Assembly (NCBI GenBank): GCA_019307945.1
Contig: JAFDIS010000004.1
Coordinates: forward strand, 20,157-84,156
DNA from: Deltaproteobacteria bacterium
GTDB taxonomy: Bacteria; Desulfobacterota; DSM-4660; Desulfatiglandales; Desulfatiglandaceae
Direction: 5' to 3'
DNA: 64,000 nucleotides
Part shown: piece by piece, positions 24,301 through 32,437 of the stretch
How the letters are laid out: the number at the start of each line of letters is the position of its first letter
Numbering within the stretch: the stretch's first letter is position 1
Position numbers and translations under genes: made by a program
Notes under the pieces: model-generated
The model's input: only the letters and a program-made list of their open reading frames with translations
Databases searched by the model: none
What the model was told of the DNA's origin: nothing

Positions 24301-25317
24301 TCAGCCGGTCAGGCCGTTGACGGCGCGCTTGAGGTCCCGGGCCGCCACCGCGGACGTGCCCACTTCTCCCACTACGATGCCCGCTGCGTAATTGGAGATT
24401 ACCGCGGACGACCGCAGATCCAGACCCGATGCCAGGCCCAGGCAAAAAGTCCCGATCACCGTGTCGCCCGCCCCCGTTACATCGAAGACCTTCCTGGCCA
24501 CCGTCGGGATGTGATGAACGGCGCCATCTCGCTCGAAGAGAGACATCCCGTCTTTTCCCCTGGTAATGAGGACCGACCGGCAATCCAGGGTTTCGAGCAT
24601 CTTTCGGCCTGCGCGAAGGAGCGATCCCTCATCCACGATGGGGAAGCCGCAATAGGTGCCTGCTTCGAAGTGGTTGGGTGTGATGACGTCCACGCCCCGG
24701 TAGTGTTCGAAGTTACCCGTCTTGGGATCCACGCCCACGATCACCCGGGAGCGGCCGATCAGTTCCCTCAGCCTGGTCATCAGTTCCCCGTTTATGCAGC
24801 CTTTGCCGTAGTCGGACACCACTACGGCCTGGATACCGGACAGGCGTCCCTCCATGAAAGACAGCAGACGTTCCATGGTTTCGGATCCGGGCCTTCGGGT
24901 ACTCTCCTTGTCAAAGCGCACCACCTGCTGATTGTGGGCGATGACCCGCGTCTTGACGCTCGTAGGTCTCCCGGGTTCCGTGACCACACCGTCGGCCGCA
25001 AGCCCCATGCCCTGCAATTTGGTCTTGATCTCTTGCCCCGCCCTGTCGTCCCCCACCACACCGCAAAGGATGGGCCTTGCGCCCAGCGTGGCCATGTTGC
25101 GGATGACGTTGGCCGCCCCCCCCAGCATCCGCGTCTCATGCCGGATCTCCACCACCGGAACCGGCGCCTCGGGCGAGATCCGATTGACGTCCCCCCAGAT
25201 GTACTTGTCCAGGATAATATCGCCGATGACCAGGACGCCCACATCCGGAAACCGGTCTATGTGCCGCTTCAAGGTCTCGCCGTAATTCGTTTCCTGGTTC
25301 CCCTTCATATGTCTCAT
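24301..25317 (-). CDS. rfaE1: D-glycero-beta-D-manno-heptose-7-phosphate kinase (RfaE/HldE kinase domain)
   Basis: PfkB-family kinase making heptose 1,7-bisphosphate for ADP-heptose and the LPS core. About 338 residues and kinase only: the cytidylyltransferase half of bifunctional HldE is absent. Signatures: VLVIGDIILDKYIWGDVNRISPE-type start near residue 28, GGAANVIRNMATLGA near 68, VDPKTGNF near 197 and the catalytic VTGAGDTVIGTFCLGLASG near 283. ATG 25317 has AGGAT nine bases upstream; ATG 25308 is possible. A promoter lies at 25386-25414. Confidence 0.9.
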   Translation of the reverse strand: MRHMKGNQETNYGETLKRHIDRFPDVGVLVIGDIILDKYIWGDVNRISPEAPVPVVEIRHETRMLGGAANVIRNMATLGARPILCGVVGDDRAGQEIKTKLQGMGLAADGVVTEPGRPTSVKTRVIAHNQQVVRFDKESTRRPGSETMERLLSFMEGRLSGIQAVVVSDYGKGCINGELMTRLRELIGRSRVIVGVDPKTGNFEHYRGVDVITPNHFEAGTYCGFPIVDEGSLLRAGRKMLETLDCRSVLITRGKDGMSLFERDGAVHHIPTVARKVFDVTGAGDTVIGTFCLGLASGLDLRSSAVISNYAAGIVVGEVGTSAVAARDLKRAVNGLTG

Positions 25318-25385
25318 CGGGTGGACATCCTGAAACCCGGGGATTGCCTCACCACATCCTTTGAACGATGGTATCAGAAAATGTA

Positions 25386-25414
25386 AAAATATCATCCGCC
25401 TCTTGTGCTGTCCA
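25386..25414 (-). promoter_or_regulatory. promoter for the heptose kinase gene
   Basis: Minus strand TGGACA, 17-base spacer, TATTTT. Predicted start of transcription near 25379, 62 bases before the chosen ATG. Divergent from the trkA promoter 44 bases away. Confidence 0.45.
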
Positions 25415-25457
25415 GCCAAATTGGAGCGCCCCTGTCGCCACACCCGCCAGGGCAACC

Positions 25458-25486
25458 TTGACTTTTTTTCGTTGCTCCTCTAAATA
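25458..25486 (+). promoter_or_regulatory. promoter of trkA-trkH
   Basis: TTGACT, 17-base spacer, TAAATA. Predicted start near 25493, which makes the GTG at 25489 impossible as start codon and supports the TTG at 25537 with its good ribosome site. Confidence 0.65.
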
Positions 25487-25536
25487 AGGTGCATCGTGAC
25501 GCGGCTGGATACGATGACGCTTCGGAGGCCAAGCCC

Positions 25537-26895
25537 TTGAAAATCATCATCGTAGGGGCCGGGGAAGTGGGTTTTCACATCTCCCAGCGGCTCTCTGAAG
25601 AAAACCAGGACGTGATCCTCATCGACAAGGATCCCGGCAAGGTGAAGCGGATCACGGAGAACCTGGACGCCCAAGTCTACCTCGGATCAGGGACCAGTCC
25701 GCGGCTCCTCAAGGAAGCGGGAGTCAGGGAAGCGGACATGCTGGTGGCCGCCACGGACAGCGACGAGGTCAACCTGATCGCCTGCCTTCTGGGCCGCACC
25801 CTTAACCCCTACATGCTGAAAGTGGCCAGGGTCAGGAACCCCGAATACATCCGGGAAGAAGGGCTTGCGGTCCGCGAGGCCCTGGGTATCGACCACATCA
25901 TCAACCCCGAATCCGTCATGGTGGAGACGATCCTGAGCCTGATGGAAGTCCCGGGCGCCTCGGAAGTGATCAACTTCGTAGGCGGGAAGGTGAAGTTGAT
26001 CGGATTCGTGATTCCCCCCGGTTCCCCCTTTGACGGTCGGCCTCTTCACTCGTTTCAGGGGGTGGATGGAAGGATTCTCGTGGGTGCCATCATACGCGGG
26101 AGCCAGGTGATCATCCCCCGCGGCTCGGACGTGATTCACGCCGATGATCTGGTCTACGTGGTGGTGCGAAACGAGGAATTGCCGGAGATCCTGCGGCGAT
26201 TCGGACTCCGAGAGGAACACCTCAGGCGGGTGATCATCGTGGGCGCGGGACAAACAGGGGTCGCCCTCGCCACCGCGCTGGACCGATCGGGGATCGGGGT
26301 CAAAATCATCGACCGGGACGAGGAGAAATGCAGGGCCCTGGCCGAGGACTTCAAGAACGTCATCGTGATTCACGGGGACGGAACGGACCGCGATCTCCTG
26401 CTCGAGGAAAACATCGGGGACGTGGATTTTCTGGTGGCCCTGACAGGGGACGAAGAAAACAACGTGCTGATTTCGCTCCTGGGCAAGGGTCTCGGCGCCA
26501 GAAAGACCATTACACGGATCAGCAAGTTGAGCTACATCCCGCTGGTGTCAGCCATCGGTATCGACACGGTGGTAAGCCCCAGGCTGTCGGCTGTCCGGGC
26601 ACTCCTCCAGTATATCCGCAAGGGCAAAATCGTCTCCGTGGCACCGCTCAAAGGGGAACACGCCGAGGCCATCGAGGCGGAGGCACTGGAAACCAGCCTC
26701 ATCGTGAACCAACGCCTCTCCAAGGTAAAGTTTCCGAAAGGGGCCATCGCAGGGGCCATCGTACGCGGGGACGAGATCCACATCCCCAGGGGTGACAGCG
26801 TCGTCTTGCCCGGGGATCGGCTCATAATCTTCGCGCGCCACGAGGTAATCCCCAAGCTCGAAAAGCTCCTCACCGTCAAGCTGGACTACTTCTGA
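25537..26895 (+). CDS. trkA: Trk potassium uptake system NAD-binding protein TrkA
   Basis: Peripheral membrane regulator of Trk K+ uptake, 452 residues, with two RCK units. First RCK_N: KIIIVGAGEVGFHISQRL at the N-terminus with DKD at the end of the second strand; second: VIIVGAGQTGVALATAL near residue 231, each followed by an RCK_C domain (ends LPGDRLIIFARHE). Start is TTG at 25537, with GGAGG eight bases upstream; the GTG at 25489 is too close to the promoter. The stop overlaps the trkH ATG (TGATG). Confidence 0.94.
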   Translation: MKIIIVGAGEVGFHISQRLSEENQDVILIDKDPGKVKRITENLDAQVYLGSGTSPRLLKEAGVREADMLVAATDSDEVNLIACLLGRTLNPYMLKVARVRNPEYIREEGLAVREALGIDHIINPESVMVETILSLMEVPGASEVINFVGGKVKLIGFVIPPGSPFDGRPLHSFQGVDGRILVGAIIRGSQVIIPRGSDVIHADDLVYVVVRNEELPEILRRFGLREEHLRRVIIVGAGQTGVALATALDRSGIGVKIIDRDEEKCRALAEDFKNVIVIHGDGTDRDLLLEENIGDVDFLVALTGDEENNVLISLLGKGLGARKTITRISKLSYIPLVSAIGIDTVVSPRLSAVRALLQYIRKGKIVSVAPLKGEHAEAIEAEALETSLIVNQRLSKVKFPKGAIAGAIVRGDEIHIPRGDSVVLPGDRLIIFARHEVIPKLEKLLTVKLDYF

Positions 26896-28343
26896 TGCAT
26901 GTCCGCTTCATCACCCGTTTCATCGGTATCCTGATCCTGTTCTTGGGAACGGCAATGATTCTCCCCCTGTTGGGCTCCTTGTATTACAGGGATGGATGCG
27001 CCCCGGCACTGGCGTGGTCCGCGCTCATCTGCTGCGCCTTCGGGGCCCTGCTGGCCGTCTTTTCCGGCGCCAGGGGTGAATCGCCCCTCAGTCATCGCGA
27101 CGGCGTTGCCGTGGTGACCCTGGGGTGGGTCACGGCGGGGCTCGCAGGGACCCTGCCTTATCTCCTTTCCGGAACCATCCCGGATTTCAGCAACGCCTAT
27201 TTTGAATCCCTTTCCGGGTTTACCACCACCGGGGCGTCAATCCTGAGCGAGATCGAAGGACTCCCCGAGGGCATCCTCTTGTGGCGGAGTCTCACCCAGT
27301 GGCTCGGAGGCATGGGCATCATCGTCCTGTCCCTGGCCGTCCTGCCCCTTTTGGGCGTCGGCGGGATGCAACTGTACAAGGCCGAGGTCCCGAGCCCCGT
27401 GGTGGACAAGCTGAAGCCCAGGATTTCCGAGACCGCAAGGGTCCTGTGGAAAGTGTACCTGCTGATCACCGTCGCCGAGGTACTCCTCCTCCTGGCGGGA
27501 GGCATGGGCCTTTTGGACGCCCTGTCCCATGCCTTCTGCACCATGCCCACAGGAGGTTTTTCCACGAAAAACGCAAGCATAGCCCACTATCGGAGCGCCT
27601 ATTTCGACTACGTGGTCCTGGTGTTCATGATCCTTGCGGGCATCAATTTCTCTCTCCACTACCGGGCCCTGAAGGGCTCCCCCGGTATCTTCCGCAAGGA
27701 TCCCGAATGCCGGGTTTTCCTCGGACTCGTGGCCTTTTTCACCGTAGTCGTTACCTTCGATGTTCATCGCACCGTGTACGACGGTCTCCTTCAAGCCTTC
27801 CGGTACGCGGCCTTCCAGGTGGGATCCATCATCACCACCACGGGCTTCGTCACGGCCGACTACGACCAGTGGCCGGCCCTTTCCAAGCTCCTCCTGCTCC
27901 TGTGCATGTTCCTGGGCGGCATGGCCGGATCCACGGGCGGCGGGATGAAGACAATGCGCGTCGTACTACTGGTGCGGCACGGGTACCGTGAACTCTTCCG
28001 CATCGTGCACCCCCATGCAGTGACCACGGTGAAACTGGGAAACAAAGCGGTCCCCCCCGACATCCTGAGCGGCATCTGGGGTTTTTTCATCCTCTACATG
28101 GGGCTCTTCGTGACCGCCTCCCTCCTCATGGCGGCAATGGGGCTTGATCTGATATCGGCCCTGGCCGCCGTAGCCGCTTCTCTGGGAAATATCGGACCCG
28201 GCCTCGGGCTGGTGGGTCCCGTGAAAAATTACCTGTACGTGCCCCTGGCGGGCAAATGGCTCCTCATTTTCTGTATGCTCCTGGGCCGTCTGGAGATTTA
28301 CACGGTGCTCGTTTTGCTCACCCCGGAGTTCTGGCGCAAGTAG
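26895..28343 (+). CDS. trkH: Trk potassium uptake system membrane protein TrkH
   Basis: Inner-membrane K+ channel subunit, 482 residues with about 10-12 membrane segments. The four selectivity loops can be seen: TTTGASIL near residue 113, MPTGGFSTKN near 216, TTTGFVTADYDQW near 313 and SLGNIGPGLGLVGP near 430, plus the STGGGMKTMR gating region near 346. Co-translated with trkA through a shared TGATG. Followed by a 219-bp gap holding the promoter of the next gene. Confidence 0.94.
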   Translation: MHVRFITRFIGILILFLGTAMILPLLGSLYYRDGCAPALAWSALICCAFGALLAVFSGARGESPLSHRDGVAVVTLGWVTAGLAGTLPYLLSGTIPDFSNAYFESLSGFTTTGASILSEIEGLPEGILLWRSLTQWLGGMGIIVLSLAVLPLLGVGGMQLYKAEVPSPVVDKLKPRISETARVLWKVYLLITVAEVLLLLAGGMGLLDALSHAFCTMPTGGFSTKNASIAHYRSAYFDYVVLVFMILAGINFSLHYRALKGSPGIFRKDPECRVFLGLVAFFTVVVTFDVHRTVYDGLLQAFRYAAFQVGSIITTTGFVTADYDQWPALSKLLLLLCMFLGGMAGSTGGGMKTMRVVLLVRHGYRELFRIVHPHAVTTVKLGNKAVPPDILSGIWGFFILYMGLFVTASLLMAAMGLDLISALAAVAASLGNIGPGLGLVGPVKNYLYVPLAGKWLLIFCMLLGRLEIYTVLVLLTPEFWRK

Positions 28344-28388
28344 ATTCGGGGGCCATTAACTCCTGCCTGATATTTCCTATAGTTTTAC

Positions 28389-28417
28389 TTGATAAAATGC
28401 GGTTCAGGGAGTATAAG
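28389..28417 (+). promoter_or_regulatory. promoter of the tauE-like gene
   Basis: TTGATA, 17-base spacer, TATAAG. Predicted start near 28424, giving a leader of about 140 bases that contains a small GC hairpin (GCCCCG with CGGGGC near 28507-28527). Confidence 0.6.
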
Positions 28418-28562
28418 TACGGGCCAAGATTTGGTTCAAATCGCCGGGAATTAGCTGTTTCATTGTGCAACGGATCGAGAATCGACCCATTGCTCTTTTC
28501 TAAGTCGGCCCCGCCCTCGGGACGGGGCGCGGGTTCACCCTTTATCCATATGGAGGTGCGGA

Positions 28563-29825
28563 ATGAGCAGAAAACTAAAGTGGTTCCTCTGTCTGGCTTT
28601 GGTCCTCGGCGTCTTTGCCGGTCCTCTCTTATCGGCCACGCCAGCCTCGGCGGACAAGCTCTCGGATGCCATCCAGCAGGCCGTCCAGGACGGCAAGGTG
28701 GACCAGAAGGCCGAGAAGGGTTTCCTGGGTATACCGGGGGCTCCTGACGTCAATTACATCGTGGGGCTGCTCTGGGCCATCTGGGTGGGCTGGATCTTTT
28801 CTACGGTCGGCGCCTTCGGCGGCATCATGGCGGGAGTGGGCCACATCACGATCTTCGGGCTTGGCAACTACGCCAAGAGTTTTGGCAAGGGTCACGTCCT
28901 CAACAAACTGGTAACCGACTCCATCCGCGTCTCTAATCAGTGGCTGGTTGGAATCAGCGCGCTCATTTCCAGCACCAACTACTACCGAATGGGAAGGCTC
29001 GTAGCGCCGCTGGGTATGTGCCTGGCCATCGGCGGGGTGGGCGGGTCCTGGCTCATCCCCGATCTGACGGCCGGCAAGGTGAGTCTCAAGGCCTACATCG
29101 GGTACTTCGGCATCATCGTACTCCTGCTGGGCATCATGTTGCTGCGGGAGACCACCGCCTCCGGGCAGGCCAAGAAGAAAAAGGCCAAGGAGGCGGCCGC
29201 CGCCTTCGAAGAAGCGGCCAAGAAGGACAGCGGCACGGACCAGGGCGTCAAGATCCTCGAAGGGAGCTGGGCCCTCATGTTCGTGGCCCTGGGTGTGGTG
29301 GTCGCAAGTGCACTCTGGGCGAACCTGGTGGACGGCCTGCGTTGGGTGGCCTACATCCTTGCCCTCATAGGATGGGTCTTGACTTTCTTCTTGGGCACCA
29401 TCCGGTTTACGTTTTTCGGTGTGGAGTTTTCCTTCAAGGCCTTTATCCCGATGCTGGGCGGCATCTTCATCGCCGCCATAGCGTCGTTCCTGGGCATCGG
29501 CGGCGGATTTCTCTTTGTTCCGTTCCTCACCTCCGTGGCGGGCCTCCCAATGTTCCTGGTGGCCGGGACCAGCGCCCTGGTGGTCCTGGTGGGGATGATC
29601 GTCTCCATCTTCTCCTACATGGTGGGCAAAGGCGTACCCGTGCAGTGGGGGTTCATTGGGGCCGAACTCATCGGGATCTTCATCGGATCCATGATCGGGC
29701 CCCGAACGAGCAAGTATATCCCGGACAGGTGGCTCAAGATCATCTTCATCATACTGGCCTTTTACGTGGGCATCCGTTATACCACTAAAGGCTTTCTGGG
29801 ATACAGCATCGTACCGCCGTTCTAA
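28563..29825 (+). CDS. TauE/SafE family anion exporter with N-terminal signal sequence
   Basis: 420-residue membrane protein of the TauE/SafE family (sulfite, sulfoacetate or related organosulfur anion transport). The start has a cleavable-looking signal peptide (FLCLALVLGVFAGPLLSATPASA), then an extracytoplasmic segment of about 35 residues, and two TSUP halves, the first with GAFGGIMAGVGH near residue 81, the second with the repeat motif FLGIGGGFLFVPFL near 308 and GTSALVVL near 337. A lysine/alanine-rich cytoplasmic loop (AKKKKAKEAAAAFEEAAKK) near 200-220 separates them. In a sulfate-reducing context sulfite or sulfate transport is plausible; substrate is not proven. Confidence 0.85.
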   Translation: MSRKLKWFLCLALVLGVFAGPLLSATPASADKLSDAIQQAVQDGKVDQKAEKGFLGIPGAPDVNYIVGLLWAIWVGWIFSTVGAFGGIMAGVGHITIFGLGNYAKSFGKGHVLNKLVTDSIRVSNQWLVGISALISSTNYYRMGRLVAPLGMCLAIGGVGGSWLIPDLTAGKVSLKAYIGYFGIIVLLLGIMLLRETTASGQAKKKKAKEAAAAFEEAAKKDSGTDQGVKILEGSWALMFVALGVVVASALWANLVDGLRWVAYILALIGWVLTFFLGTIRFTFFGVEFSFKAFIPMLGGIFIAAIASFLGIGGGFLFVPFLTSVAGLPMFLVAGTSALVVLVGMIVSIFSYMVGKGVPVQWGFIGAELIGIFIGSMIGPRTSKYIPDRWLKIIFIILAFYVGIRYTTKGFLGYSIVPPF

Positions 29826-29836
29826 TGTGCACACGA

Positions 29837-29870
29837 CACGCCCCGCCCCCGTGGACGGGGGCGGGGCGTG
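29837..29870. terminator. very stable 16-bp GC hairpin after the tauE-like gene
   Basis: CACGCCCCGCCCCCGT at 29837-29852 is an exact inverted repeat of 29855-29870. No T tract follows, so it may stop transcription with Rho, stabilise the exporter mRNA, or reduce expression of the next gene 100 bp downstream. Confidence 0.55.
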
Positions 29871-29972
29871 CCCGCGCCGGACGAGCCCGGGTGAGTGTTT
29901 CGTGAGCAGCGGCCCTTGGGCCCCCGTGGGATCGTATACAGAGCGGTTCGAGAACGGAGGAGTCGAGGAGGC

Positions 29973-30497
29973 ATGGACTTTTTTTCCACAGTTTTCCAGT
30001 GGGTGGACGCCTTCTTGATCGCCCCTTACCGGTGGCCCCAATACCCTGCGGCCGGGTGGTGGCTGGGTACAGCTCTTCTGGCAGTGTGGTGTACTCTGCT
30101 GGGAGAATTCACTCTGGCCGTCTGCCACCGCGCCAACCGCGATCACCTACGGCGGGTCACCCGGCAGACACTGGAGCACCACGAGCAGTCTCTGAACGCC
30201 CTCAAGGCCGGGGACAAGGAGGCCTACAAGTCCATCAACCGCCTGGCCAATGATGCCTATGGCAAGACCTTTTTTCTCCAGATAGCCATGGCATCGAGCG
30301 CACTGTGGCCCGTGGCCCTGGCCCTAGGGTGGCTGGATCTGCGTTTCTCCGAGGTCGAATTTACCCTGCCCGCATTCCTTCCTCTTGCGGGGGGCAGCGT
30401 CAAGTACCCTTTCATCTTCCTGCCCCTCTACATCCTGACACGTATCCTCTTTTCAGAGGCAAGAAGACGGCTCAAAACACAAGAAGCCGATTCCTGA
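29973..30497 (+). CDS. small membrane protein with coiled-coil loop, unknown function
   Basis: 174-residue protein with three predicted membrane segments: about residues 27-50 (WWLGTALLAVWCTLLGEFTLAV), 95-118 (FLQIAMASSALWPVALALGW) and 145-160 (YPFIFLPLYILTRILF). Between the first and second lies a charged 45-residue helical loop (HRANRDHLRR ... ALKAGDKEAYKS) that could be a coiled coil. This layout resembles EMC3/TMCO1-type members of the Oxa1/YidC superfamily, but that is only architecture. GGAGGAG lies about ten bases before the ATG at 29973. It follows the TauE exporter and may be its partner. Confidence 0.7.
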   Translation: MDFFSTVFQWVDAFLIAPYRWPQYPAAGWWLGTALLAVWCTLLGEFTLAVCHRANRDHLRRVTRQTLEHHEQSLNALKAGDKEAYKSINRLANDAYGKTFFLQIAMASSALWPVALALGWLDLRFSEVEFTLPAFLPLAGGSVKYPFIFLPLYILTRILFSEARRRLKTQEADS

Positions 30498-30505
30498 ACC
30501 GCTGA

Positions 30506-32323
30506 TCAGGATGCGGCCCCCGACCGAAATTTGCGCAACTGCTCCTCGTAATAAGCGCGATTGTCCCGCGCCTTGTCCAGGGCCTCCCTTCCCAGCGCAA
30601 GGGCCTCCTCCATGAGACCGTTGACGAAGCAGGCCTCGGCCAACGTGTCCAGATATACGGGTGAACGCTCCAGCGCCACCGCCCTTCTTGCCAGTTCCAG
30701 TCCCCGTGCAGGATCCCTCAGGCCCTTCTCAGGGCACGTCACCAGGAGCCATGCGAGGTTGTTGAGGGCCTCGGCCTTTCGGGGATCCCTTTCAAGGATC
30801 TTTTCATAGGCCTTCATGGCCTTGTCGTGCTCCCCCGCCCTGTAGTAGAGCATGGCCAGGCTCATCCGCAATTCCAGGTTCCGGGGCTGTAGTTGGGCCT
30901 GTCTTTCCAGGACACCGCCCAGGTAGGCCCGGAAAGCTCCCTTCTTGACCGGCCCGAAGTTGAGGAGATACGCCATGGAGCAAATACAAACCAGATATAC
31001 GATGAATGAAGCGACCACACGCCGGGTGTGTCGCCCCGCAAGACGGGAGTCCTGGGCGCTTTTCCACAGGGTCGCCACGCGCTGTGCTATGCTGAAGTGA
31101 TGCCAGCTAGGCACCTCCCTGCTCTTCCCGCTCAAATAGGCGATCTTCTCCAGCGCGGCAATGGTATAAAGGGGCGTCCCCATGACCCTCGCCGAGTAAA
31201 GGTCGGCCTGCCTTTCGAAATTCCGCATGAAAAATCCCATGACCACCCGGAAATAGACCAGCAGGCTCAGCAGCATGGGAACGGAAAGGACGAGATAAAA
31301 AAGATCGGCATCCGAGGGGTTCCCCGTGGTAAGCATCCGAAGGAAGAGCGGTCGACTGGCGAGCCCGTAGAAAAAGAGATCGAAAAGACCGAAGGACAAC
31401 ACGAGGTACCCCACGAAGAAGAGCAGATAGAAGAGCATGTGGCGGTACCTGGCGTGTCCCATCTCATGGGCCAAGACGGCCTTGAGTTCGTCCACCGTCA
31501 AGGCCTCCAGGAGGGCGTCCGTCACCAGCACATATCGGTAACGAGGGACGATCCCCATGATCCCGGCCGTCAGAAGCCGGCCCTCGAAGACGGGCCATCT
31601 AAGCAGGCCGCGATAACGGAAACCCCGTTCCCGGAGAAAGGACACCAGTTCTCCCGCCTTTCCAGTCACCCCCAGCGGCTCGCATCCCCAAAAGGCCTGA
31701 ATGAACCGAGGCATCACCAGCATGAGGAGGCTGAGGAAGCCTGCGAAGAACAGGATTTGTCCCTCCACCCGGTCCAGGAAGCCCGCCAGTCCTGAACGCG
31801 GGAACAGGGAGACTAGATCGAAGATCAGCGAGAGGGCGCCCCAGGGAAACAGGATTGGGATATTGAAACGCAGGTTGGACCGGATGAAGGAACTCCTGGA
31901 AATTCCGGTCCGGTAGATCCGATCATAGACCGGATAGGCATGATACCATACCGTGCAAAGATAGAAAAAGAAGATGCCCAGGCCCGCCAGTCCCTGAAGC
32001 AGGGAAGAGTGATCGAACAGAGGGATCACCCGCAGCCAGGACTTGAGGTTGAGAAGCAACACATCCATGGCGAAGAGAAAAATGGCCAGGATGGAGAGCC
32101 TCACCGTCAGACCCTGATATGCACCGCTCAGGGTCCCTTCCCCTCCCCCGAGGAAGCGGCGCACGAGACCCCGAAATCCCCATCGGCAGTAGAGGGCGAA
32201 AGCACCCCAGCACACCCCCATCAACAGCACGGAAACCCACGGCCCCCTCTCGGGCGCCGTATCCGTGTAGCCCACGTTGAATATCAGCAAAACGACAATG
32301 AAATAGATGATGTTGTTGAACAT
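30506..32323 (-). CDS. M48 family metallopeptidase with C-terminal TPR repeats
   Basis: 605-residue integral membrane protein. Several N-terminal membrane segments (about residues 1-200) precede the zinc protease motif AHEMGHARYRH near 285, the gluzincin signature of HtpX/CAAX-protease-like peptidases; the third ligand glutamate region (FERQADLYSARVMG) follows near 369. A membrane segment near 435 leads to a soluble C-terminal part with TPR repeats (about 475-600: YRAGEHDKAMKAYEKILERDP, ALNNLAWLLV). TPR and protease in one protein suggest substrate recognition at the membrane face. The substrate is unknown. It ends nine bases from the convergent small membrane protein gene. Confidence 0.88.
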   Translation of the reverse strand: MFNNIIYFIVVLLIFNVGYTDTAPERGPWVSVLLMGVCWGAFALYCRWGFRGLVRRFLGGGEGTLSGAYQGLTVRLSILAIFLFAMDVLLLNLKSWLRVIPLFDHSSLLQGLAGLGIFFFYLCTVWYHAYPVYDRIYRTGISRSSFIRSNLRFNIPILFPWGALSLIFDLVSLFPRSGLAGFLDRVEGQILFFAGFLSLLMLVMPRFIQAFWGCEPLGVTGKAGELVSFLRERGFRYRGLLRWPVFEGRLLTAGIMGIVPRYRYVLVTDALLEALTVDELKAVLAHEMGHARYRHMLFYLLFFVGYLVLSFGLFDLFFYGLASRPLFLRMLTTGNPSDADLFYLVLSVPMLLSLLVYFRVVMGFFMRNFERQADLYSARVMGTPLYTIAALEKIAYLSGKSREVPSWHHFSIAQRVATLWKSAQDSRLAGRHTRRVVASFIVYLVCICSMAYLLNFGPVKKGAFRAYLGGVLERQAQLQPRNLELRMSLAMLYYRAGEHDKAMKAYEKILERDPRKAEALNNLAWLLVTCPEKGLRDPARGLELARRAVALERSPVYLDTLAEACFVNGLMEEALALGREALDKARDNRAYYEEQLRKFRSGAAS

Positions 32324-32437
32324 GATTCAAACGCAGATTCAATCACTCGCGCTCCGGGGGGCAGGCCCTCCCGCTCCCGGAAACGAGCGAGGTGCCTTGC
32401 CTCCGAAGCACCCGAAGCCGTTTGATCCTACTCCTGT

